Of a stretch of 64,000 nucleotides of DNA, positions 27,101-39,100 are shown piece after piece; the first letter of the stretch is position 1, and each line of letters starts with the position of its first letter. Where the stretch lies: the NCBI GenBank assembly GCA_903813345.2, contig CAIIXF020000010.1, positions 22,829,181 to 22,893,180 of the forward strand, in the 5' to 3' direction. The translations under genes were made by a program, and so were the position numbers. The notes beneath the pieces were generated by a model. It had not been told where the DNA came from and searched no databases. It was given only the letters and a program-made list of their open reading frames with translations. This stretch comes from Owenia fusiformis (lineage: Eukaryota > Annelida > Polychaeta > Sabellida > Oweniidae).

Positions 27101-30100
27101 GCCAACAAGTAGGGGTGACTCTTAAATTAGAGCATAGTATGGAAGTATTCCTTTCTAAATGTTATGCAATATGTCTTTGTAGATTGGCCGACAAGTAGAA
27201 GTGACTCTTAGATTAGAGCACAGTATGGAAGTATTCCTTTCTAAATGTTATGCAATATGTCTTTGTAGATTGGCCGACAAGTAGAAGTGACTCTTAGATT
27301 AGAGCATAGTATGGAAGTATTCCTTTCTAAATGTTATGCAATATGTCTTTGTAGATTGGCCGACAAGTAGAGGTGACTCTTAGATTAGAGCACAGTATGG
27401 AAGTATTCCTTTCTAAATGTTATGCAATATGTCTTTGTAGATTGGCCGACAAGTAGAGGTGACTCTTAGATTAGAGCACAGTATGGAAGTATTCCTTTCT
27501 AAATGTTATGCAATATGTCTTTGTAGATTGGCCGACAAGTAGAAGTGACTCTTAGATTAGAGCATAGTATGGAAGTATTCCTTTCTAAATGTTATGCAAT
27601 ATGTCTTTGTAGATTGGCCGACAAGTAGAAGTGACTCTTAGATTAGAGCACAGTATGGAAGTATTCCTTTCTAAATGTTATGCAATATGTCTTTGTAGAT
27701 TGGCCGACAAGTAGAAGTGACTCTTAGATTAGAGCACAGTATGGAAGTATTCCTTTCTAAATGTTATGCAATATGTCTTTGTAGATTGGCCGACAAGTAG
27801 AAGTGACTCTTAGATTAGAGCACAGTATGGAAGTATTCCTTTCTAAATGTTATGCAATATGTCTTTGTAGATTGGCCGACAAGTAGAAGTGACTCTTAGA
27901 TTAGAGCATAGTATGGAAGTATTCCTTTCTAAATGTTATGCAATATGTCTTTGTAGATTGGCCGACAAGTAGAAGTGACTCTTAGATTAGAGCACAGTAT
28001 GGAAGTATTCCTTTCTAAATGTTATGCAATATGTCTTTGTAGATTGGCCGACAAGTAGAAGTGACTCTTAGATTAGAGCACAGTATGGAAGTATTCCTTT
28101 CTAAATGTTATGCAATATGTCTTTGTAGATTGGCCGACAAGTAGAAGTGACTCTTAGATTAGAGCACAGTATGGAAGTATTCCTTTCTAAATGTTATGCA
28201 ATATGTCTTTGTAGATTGGCCGACAAGTAGAGGTGACTCTTAGATTAGAGTACAGTATGGAAGTATTCCTTTCTAAATGTTATGCAATATGTCTTTGTAG
28301 ATTGGCCGACAAGTAGAAGTGACTCTTAGATTAGAGCACAGTATGGAAGTATTCCTTTCTAAATGTTATGCAATATGTCTTTGTAGATTGGCCGACAAGT
28401 AGAGGTGACTCTTAGATTAGAGTACAGTATGGAAGTATTCCTTTCTAAATGTTATGCAATATGTCTTTGTAGATTGGCCGACAAGTAGGGGTGACTCTTA
28501 AATTAGAGCATAGTATGGAAGTATTCCTTTCTAAATGTTATGCAATATGTCTTTGTAGATTGGCTGACAAGTAGAAGTGACTCTTAGATTAGAGCACAGT
28601 ATGGAAGTATTCCTTTCTAAATGTTATGCAATATGTCTTTGTAGATTGGCCGACAAGTAGAGGTGACTCTTAGATTAGAGTACAGTATGGAAGTATTCCT
28701 TTCTAAATGTTATGCAATATGTCTTTGTAGATTGGCCGACAAGTAGAGGTGACTCTTAGATTAGAGGACAGTATTGAAGTATTCCTTTCTAAATGTTATG
28801 CAATATGTCTTTGTAGATTGGCCGACAAGTAGAGGTGACTCTTAGATTAGAGCACAGTATGGAAGTATTCCTTTCTAAATGTTATGCAATATGTCTTTGT
28901 AGATTGGCCGACAAGTAGAAGTGACTCTTAGATTAGAGCATAGTATGTTTGAACAGGAAATAGAGCCATGGGAAGCTAAGGTAATGACAGTTTTACAACA
29001 GTTCATTCACATCACCTCCATAATGTGCTTTCTTATTGTATAGCTTCATCTCTCTTCAAGAACAAATAACACAAACATGTACATTGTTTATGCTTTCTAT
29101 TTACTCTAGCTCTAGTTTCCAATATTTTGGTTATTGTTTCCCTTTTTATATCCCCTCCAAGAAGTATTGCAATAATTTATGAGGTGACATTTTGCTATGT
29201 TGATATCTTGTATTGAAATATTCATTTCTTGTGTTCCAGCTCACAGATGTTGACACAAGTGGGCTTATAGATCCTCTCCCTTCCTTTGATACTCAGTTCA
29301 CTGTTGACTATAGACCAATTAATAATGCTGTGGAGGAACTTACAATTAAGATTGCCACAGAAGGTGAGAATGTCCATATTTTCCTATGAAGTTCAAATGT
29401 TATGCACCATATTTTAAGATTCATAAGATGACAGACCACCAACCCACTTTGTTAGGAAACATGCTGCAATTGAATCCTTACATTTCTATTGACAGTCTTT
29501 TATCACCCATCTACCAAACAAAATGGATTATGTTTTGTTATTGGTATCATGTTTCCAGAGTGAAATGAAACATCTTTCCAAACCTCATTGGAACAAATGA
29601 CATAAACACAACATGTTTAGGTCTCTCAATATTGTAATTGTAAAAAGGAAATTTTGGTTGATTTTAAAAAAGTATCTTGTTAATGAAATAAAATGTTTAT
29701 CTTGAGTTTTATCTATTTTGGGTGATTTTGTTTTAATTTTTTGAATACTTTTTTAAAATCAACCAAAAATTCCTTTGTATAACTATAATATTGAGAGGTC
29801 TAAAAACATGTTGTATATGCTATTTTGTTCCAACAAGGTTCGGAAAGACATTTTATTTCATTCTCAAGAATTGGTAGAAAGAGCAAAAACAGTTGCACTA
29901 AAAAAACAAAAAAATGTTAACAAAAACAGTCATATAAAATACTTCTAAATAAATAATTTTCACATTAAATTGTTGTCAATCAGTCAACATTACATAAATA
30001 CCGTGTTTTTTACAGAATGTTTTCAATAATTGGTTTAAGAGAAAAACATTGTTGAATTCAGTTCTCCATATCGATACCAATCCTTTGAACTTTTAGTGAT

Positions 30101-33100
30101 ATAAACATTTAGTTGCATGTTGCATGTAATTGTATAATTAATCAACAAATCATTTCGAGCATTTTACCAGTCTAAATAAGAAAAATCCAAAACATGTAAA
30201 AATGCACCAATTTCCCATAATTTTTCAATTCTTAAGCTGCTTTCTTCTATTGAAAGAGATGCTGCTGTATTTAACTAAGTCATGTATTTTTAAAAATCCC
30301 AGTTTATTGGTGAGACATCTCACAGATATAAGGCATCTTCTTTTTACAGTCCTTGTTATACCACTGGCCAAAATGTTCTGTAGCTTCTTTGAATGCAATC
30401 ATAGTTACGCATTGGAAGAATGGAACAGGTTGTCCTTTTCCCCAGTTAGTGAACTTCTGAAAACAATTGAATCTTTTTATCTAGCAGGCTCATATTTCAA
30501 TCATTCAAAGTTCATGGTTTAAAATTTCATCAAAATTTACTGTTCGAGTATACAAAAATATTAATAAATCAGGATTAAATTGAATTATTCAGTTCAGGGT
30601 GTTTAAATTCAAGTAAAATATAATATAAAATGCATGAAATCACTATATTACCTGATGGTTGATTGAGTGGTTGTTGTAGTTGTCAGCCCACCATGCCTTG
30701 GCCACTTTAAAGTCATGGTTCACCTTCCCTCCTGTCCACACATAGACTAAATACAGAAACATAACTATAGTTTATTGCAAAACATCGAGTTTGTAGAAAA
30801 AACCGGGTACCGGGTAGTAAATCCTCCATGCTGGGTTCAAACCTGGTACCCGTTACCTGGTCGAAAAAACCAGGTACCCCAAAAAACGAATATATAACAT
30901 TAGAAAACGTGTACGATTTGTTTTAAATTTACAAAAATGTATGTAACTTCCTTCAAAATTGAGCTAGAAGCTTCAAATAAAAAGCATTCAAAGGCTCTTT
31001 TCTTCCTCTATCATCATGGGCATATTTTCATTGGTTATAGGGGGGAGGGTGTTATCGCACCCTCCTGGCTAGGCCTATGACATTGTAAGACGTAACAATT
31101 TACACTTCAGTGGACGTTTCGTCGAAAATTGGGATAACTATGATTAATAATCAAAATCTTACACGTTGCATCATGTAAATTAACACAAGTCATCTCTCTA
31201 CTAAAGTAACGATAGCTATTTACAGAATTAAATCATAATCAAAACAATTCATGTACCAACATATGAACTATGGAAAATAGAGTAAGATTGATTTGTCATG
31301 TTTTTCAAAACGTCTTACAATGTCACAGGCGTAGCCAGGATGGGGTGCGATGGTGCGATCGCAACTCCCCCCTATAACCAATGAAAATGCTATTTATTTG
31401 AAACTTTTAGCTCAAGTTACGTGCATTTTTGTAAATTCAAAACAAATCTTACACGTTTTCTAATGATATATGTTATATATTCGTATTTTTTGTTTGTTTT
31501 GGGTATCCAGTTTTTTCGACCAGGTACCAATTTTCAACCCAGCATGGAGGATTTACTACCCGGTACCCGGTTTTTTCTACAAACCCCAAAACATCTTTTT
31601 AGCAGAGACAGAATCTATGGCTCACTCCTTCCAATGTAGAAATATCAATATCTTTAAAAAATGTCCCCCTAACTTTTAATGCCTCTTAATATATTGATAC
31701 CAGTTCAAGCTTGCCCATCTTACCATGCCTGGAAAACTTGTCTTTATAACGTACAATAATATTCTCCACTTCCCTTTGCTTCATTCTGTATGGATAGCAT
31801 GCTGGCATTCATTTGCCTACAATGTGCTGTTGCTTCAGCATGTGTTCTCACATCAGAGTCCCCAAAGCCTGATAGCCAGTAACATTCATCCACCCCCTTG
31901 GTCCAGTCCCGTGGGCAGCAAGTGTCTGTGTGGGATATATCTACCGAAACATGTTGAACAAACTATTGTGTATTGAAAATTGTCTGATCTGTTTACACAT
32001 TATTTTTAGAAAATGAACCACTATTCTTGCATATTCCATCCTATCGCCAGATATGTATGAATTATGTTGTATTAATTCATCCCATTGTCACACCGGAATA
32101 GCCTGACTACGGTAACGTCAGATACCGTTGTCACAAATGGCGGACATAACCGTCGCTTCAACGGTTTAATCACTTGGTCCTCATTTCATGGGATTTTATC
32201 GTCGCTAATTCTGTGCATGCATTAAGCTCTTGTGATAATGTATCATATGAAACTCCATTTTCAATCAAATTGGGTCTTGAATCGCCACAATATAGCGTCT
32301 TTGATATCGTCAATGACAACAGAAACTGAATTTGAGTAATTTAGAAAGACAACGGCATATGGTAATTACAGTGTCCGTTGTCCCGTATCTCATTTTGATC
32401 GGTTAAATTAAATACTTTATTTTGATTTTAGAACATTATTAACTGTACAATGAGTATAAAGACTCATTTAGAAAGACAACGGCATATGGCACACATCCTA
32501 GTTTTCTGCATGAGAAAAATGCAAATTCTGCGCAGAAATTCTGCATGAAAAAGCCAAATTCTGCACCAAATTCTGCATGAAATCTAAAATTCTGCACCAA
32601 ATTCTGCACGGGGAAAAATGAAATTTTGTGGTACGAGTATGTGCAAAAAGTGAAATTCTTGCTAAATTCAATTATTTTCTCCAAACATAAACAATTCTTG
32701 AACTCCACTCATGCTGCTATATTCGGCGATAATGGACAACTGCAGTAATAACACCAGATGCAATGTTAATTAGCGGCAAAATTTACCAAATGCTCACTTG
32801 TGAACTATAACGAAATTCGAACTATCACGAAATTCCAGATCAATATGCAGGGAATTCAGATGCCGTCTATTTATATATGATGAAGTAAAACGCAAGAAAA
32901 AGCATGATTATTTGCGTTCGAATACAATATTAGACATATTATTGCAAAACAATTACGAGGGACTGTCATTGGTTTCAAATTTCGTGATTATGTTAGACGC
33001 AGTCTTACCTCTAAGTGCAAAGGCAGAAGTTCGAGAATTTAAAACAGATTTCAGATTTCCTCTTGAAAATCTGACAAAACACAAGTATCTGACAACAAAC

Positions 33101-36100
33101 GAGCGGAGTCTTTGGGTGTTTAGGTGAGTGACAAATATGAGATGAGTTGGTTGACTGGAAAAATCATGTTTTCCGCGAGATTCCGTGCCAAAACAAAAAT
33201 TCTGCAAAAAATATGAAAATGCAAATTTCTGCGGTTTTTCTGCGGCGACGCGGAATCACGGAATACTAGGATGAGGGATATGGTAATTACAGTGTCCGTT
33301 GTCCCGTATCTCATTTTGATCGGTTAAATTAAATACTTTATTTCGATTTTAGAACATTATTAACTGTACAATGAGTATTAAGACACTTTGATTGATTGTT
33401 GTACCAAAGGAATTTAGTCTCGGTACTCTATTAAACATACAGTTCATGAAAATCTAATTGAAGCGACGGTTATGTCCGCCATTTGTGACAACAGTGTCTG
33501 ACTTTACCGTTGTCAGGCTATTCCGAGGTGATTGTGATAATGATCCATCTGATTAAAATTATGAGCATGCTTGATATCTTAGATTTCTATATGTGTCAAA
33601 GGATTGGAAAGGACATGCAGGATGAAATATATATTTTAGAGAAAATGTTTTTGTTGCATTACAACCTACCACTTTCCCTAATGTAGAACATCCATTGGCT
33701 ACTGTTGATGAGGTCATGTGACACTGAAGCATTGTATGCGATGCAATATGAAAGGCCTTTGTTGTAACTCATAGCCCTACACGTCGGCAACTTGCTACAA
33801 AATCTAGCACAGTCCAGTATAGTTTTTGATCTTGCAGAAGAAAATATTTCATATTTTGAAAGTGCAAATAGGTTTCCCTGGTAGTAGAATGTTGTCATGT
33901 CAGTATTCAGCAACACACCTAAACATAATTGTTAAATGTATGAAAGCAATAGACTAGATGCAAGTAGAAATAATCTTGATTACGGCATCAAAAATTAAAA
34001 TTCTGTCAATAGTACAACAAAGTGATATCATATTTGAAATCTACATGTAAAATTAGAAGAAATACTAGAAATGTATCTTTAGAATTTGTTTATCATTTTT
34101 TGAACATGTGACTTTTAGGTCGGGGAGGTTCCCCTTATATTGTATTGTAGTGTATTTTGATGTTTGTTATCTATCCAAAATTAGCCACCTAGTGGTGAAA
34201 CAGGTATTACCTACTGGCATTTAGGTTATTGAAACATATAATGAAATATAATTATGATTGGTTGAGAACTATTCCATTTCATAATGTTTCATCTGTAATA
34301 AATTAGAGTGTCTTACCTTTATAGATTAAAGTGAGTGTTATCAAAAAATACAGCAAGCATTTTACAGACATTTTATTCGTTCTTCTAGATGTTTAAAGAA
34401 ATAAGTCTGTGGCAATAAATTTATTTCCCTCTTCCAGCATAATATAAACAAGCTGTCATCAATTTGTCAATCATGTCATGTCAGATCCTCTCTATTACTT
34501 TCTTAATTTCTTTATATTCCTATCTATTTTTGTTTCAATTCCTCTATATCTGTATATTTCTATTTCTTTGTTCATTCCTCTCTATTTCTCTCTACATTTC
34601 TCATTATTTCTTTCTATCTATTTTTCTGTTAATTTCTTCTCTTTCTGTTTCAATTGTACTTGGTCTTTTCTCATTGAATTGTAATAATGTAGAATCTTTT
34701 GTTGATTCAGATATGATGGAAACTGTTTAATAATGATGGACAATTAGAATGCAATTTGTCAGTCGTTGATTCTCTTATAACTATTAGTAAACCATTTACC
34801 TTCTTCATAGTATTTACTTACATTTTGAGAAAAATATTTATTTATCAATCAGTATAATATTATTGCACTTTCCTAATGATGTTTTAGCTGATGAGTTAGG
34901 TTGTGTATCATTGTTTACTACTCTGACAGTTCAATGCAATGTTGTACACATACAAATTACATTGGGTCCCGTACAAGCTCATACGAGCCAAGAGAATTAC
35001 GAGTCATTACGGGCAAAAAGGAGCACAATCCTTGTACCGGCTCGTATGGAGCTCTTTTTCGAGGCCCCGTTCTAGCTCGTACGATGCTTGTAATTGTTGT
35101 TTTCGACAGCCAGTGGGGAGTTCCAAGTTTGATAGTCCATTAGGAAGTTTATGATTTAATTAATAATCATTTTCATTACATTCTACTGGTAGTGTATGGG
35201 GTTTAAACAAACAAGATTGAGTATATGAACTGAGGCACTGAAAAGAAACTACAATAAGACCACCTATAGGGTATTCACATTTCCAGGATCTCGATTTAGA
35301 TAGGTGTTCTGTTGAAATGTTCACATTTTGAAGTGTTTATATTTCAAGGTGCACTTGAGAGGTGTTCATACTTTGAGGTATTCACTCAAGAGGAGTATTT
35401 ACTGAATTTATTAAAAATTCAAAAGTATAGAAGTAGAATGCTGAACATTGAAATATAATTATATGAGATGTAACATATATATTTATTTTGTATTTGTAGA
35501 GCCTCCAGCAGATTTACCCCTCAAACCAGAAGGTCCTATAGTGCCAGAGCCTGGTGTATCCTCTGTCCTGTACACCAGTTCTAGGCTCACTTCTAAAGGG
35601 ACATTCTGGGCCCAGATTGCTATGACACCAGAGGAAAATGAATACTTAGATAGGATAAGCTACAGTATCAGGTATTGTGAAACTTGCTTAAATCATGCGT
35701 TTTTTCAGTAGATCAGAATTCACTTTTCAAATTTTGTAAATCAATATTTAGTTAGTCATATGCTTTTCATAAAACTCATGAATCTGACCGTCATATCATC
35801 TTACTGGGAATCGTGAAATATTCAATTATTTTGACCAGATTTGTCATTTCTTTGACAAAGAGAGTTTTACATCCAATGAAAAAATGGTGGTAACGGTACA
35901 TGTAAATGTTTAACACAGGACATTTAAACTCCATATTCATCTGTTCTTTATCTTGTACATGTATATTAATCATGGCTTTATGTTATAGATCTGACTACAT
36001 ACAACAGGCTGACATTAAGCCATACTCAGAGATTGATGAAGTGTTGAAAGTTGGGGACTTGTGTTTCGCCCGCTACCAACATGACTTTAAGTGGTACAGA

Positions 36101-39100
36101 GGAAAGATAGAAGAAATTAAGGTACGATCTTACCAAAACACCTTCTGGGTCTTGAGATTTCTATATTAAAAACTTTTCTGTTCATATTCAGGACACATTA
36201 ATCAATCAACAGGCAAAAGAGAATGGTCTCTGTTTTTGGGAAATTTTGCAACGCTTTCCAGGTTAAAGTCCAAATTTCCACTAATCATGCTTTCATTTGC
36301 CTGTTATCAGAAATTCTTACTGAATACAAGAAACATAAGTAGTTAATTGTACAAATATATATACCAATGAGAAAATTCTAGTAGAGAGAATTGTATTGGA
36401 GCTGTCAGTGCAGGTCATGTGGCCAATGTACATGGTGACACAAAAAATCCCAGCCTCTAATTTTGGAAGAACTTTCTCAGTTGTGATGAAATATTTTTTA
36501 TTGCTATTATAATATGAGAAATTCATTCCAAAATTAAAGGGTTGCATTTTTGTGCCACCCTAATTAAGACTATAAGTGGACAGGGAAGGTTTTAAGATTA
36601 TATCCATGCATTGTAGGGTGATAAAGCTGATGTGAGATTTTTGGACTATGGCAACTTTGAACGTGTCAACCTTACACATATACTCCCATATAAACATACT
36701 CCACAGTATGATTTCCCATTCAGGGTAAGTAAAACACACAAACACATTATTCTGTTAAATCTGAAACAAAAGTACTTCCTTGTTTGGAAATAGTTTTCTT
36801 GTTTATATAGTGATATTGTTGAATGAAATTTACAATTCATTGTTTAATTTTTTAGTCTCTTTTTGTGGATGGTTTTCAGTGGTTGGGTGTTCAGAGTTCG
36901 GCACTTGGGGTTTTAAGTTCAGTATCTGTGACAAATGGCATGTGGTGATATTTTGCATGTTAATGCCTTGTCTTTTTAAGTTGATAGCTAGAAAAGTACT
37001 CAGAAGTGTTGACCTTAGAGGTTTTAATCACTAGATATCATTACAGTCTGTAACATCCTAAACTGTTTTTGTAAACCTAATTTCTACTTACAATATCTTT
37101 TAATTTACAGTCCGTAGAGTGTTGCCTATTTGCCCATCTAGACTCTAGTCTTGCTCAACAAGCCCGCTGGGACTTCGTTGACATTGTCAGTCACGCTAAC
37201 ATTAAAGCTACATTCAAGAATAAGGTAAGAGGGTCAACAACACTTCATCATTTTGCATTTGTTTTAAAGAATTAAGATTCAAGAGTCACAGGGTTCACTG
37301 GTCAGTATCAAGCGAAGCTAACAGCCGTCTCCTTCGCATCAAAGATGGTAGAGGGGAAGTTAAGATTTCGATATTTTTAGTTTTCATCGAATTTAACTAC
37401 CTTATAGTTGACGTAATGCTTATTCATTTGGACCAAATCAGACTTATATGACATGGAAATTATATGGAATATGATAATTTGTTCATATATCATGCGTAAG
37501 TGCCACAGTTCAACGATATCTTCCACCGCTCTTTGATTATACATTGAGTGAAATATGCATATTAACCAGAGAGATTATTGATCTTCAGGTTGCTGACACA
37601 GATATATGGTACATTAACATGGATTTAGTGCTGCTGGATGATGGCTCTGAGATTAATGCCAATGATCACATAATGGCATCAGGTTTGTATTGCTTAGATT
37701 CTCTCTGTTTAATGGAGCAGCAATGATTATTGATATGTAGTAAAAGCCAAAAGATTTTGGACCCCAAGTGACCATCAGCCACTGTATGCTGTGTTATGAT
37801 ACAATTGTTGCTATACTAGCTTTTGTTGTATCAAAAAGTTGTTTTTGAAGAGCTTTTTTGAAAAATTGTGAATATATTTAATAATTTCAATTGTTAATCA
37901 ATATTTTCCTGAATGCATAGCATGCTTCCTAATCTAGCTATTTGTGTTAAAATTAAGAGGGTTAACAAGCACAGAAAAGTGGTCCAGCGAAAATAATCGA
38001 TTAACACTTATTTTGAATTATAAGGTGTAAATTGAAAATATATTATGTACCAGCATATAACCTGGTAACATTTGTTTTGGTTCCAGGAAATATAAGACCA
38101 AAAACCTTTTCGGAACATTTTCTTTTCTTGTGACAAATGAAATGATATTAAACAAAATTTTCAAACTACATTGGGCCTGTTATGTCTGATGTTCGAGCGA
38201 GTAGTTTTACTCTGTTCTATTATATACATTTTTATATGTAAATGTATTGTTTCAGATGCTAAAGGCAAAGCTCCTTCTGGGCAGCTCAAGTACACAGACA
38301 TACGACTACAAGAGGGCACTCTTAAACCAGAGGATGTAGTCAAAGCAAATGCAGGAACAAGATCTCCATCAAAGTCAAGTCAGGATAACACTGATGGCAA
38401 AAGTCAAACTCAGGAAGTTACTGGTGCAATAAAACAATCTCCAATCAAAACAGTCAATAAAAGTGTAAATGATATAAAGGAATGTGAACCCAAGTATCAA
38501 ATTCTAAAAGAGTTTGATTTAAAGGAGGTAATAGGAGATTCCAAAGATGTGAAACTTCCCCAGGGCATCCTCCCCCTGTTGCCTGGTGCCATGAACTCTG
38601 CTGGAGATCATGCCACTCCAAATGAACAATTGAAACCAAAGCCACCCACACCTCCTAAGGGGTCCCCGATTAAGAGTCCCCATAGTCCAAGTGCTGCAAC
38701 GCAACTCCTAATGGGACAGTTACCTCCTCCTGGACATCTCGGATCTTTGTGCCAAATTCCACCGTTTGTAATAAATACAAACGAGCCATTATCGAATAAT
38801 GAACAGAACACATTAGTGAAAGTATCTGATGGTGAAAAATCCTCTGACTTGAGCAGTTTGCCTATGATTAATACAGATGTTGTACAGAGTGGATTCAGCA
38901 ATGCTGCTGGAATTGATCTGAATTCAATCGCCAGTAGTATGGCAGATCAGCTCATGGGCAATCCGATCGGTCAGAGCATTCACACTAATGACAATGCTAC
39001 TCTTAACACCTTTGAACAGGGGCTTATTCTCTCTCCAAAATCGATGAAATCAGACACCACTGAAAGTACTATTGATTCACATGTTGTCCTCTGTACAAGA

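Noticed and set aside
27097-28902. Use of the earlier 21 acceptors as separate coding exons
   Set aside because: None of these copies has a GT donor within the unit, and the frame closes at a TAG in the next unit.
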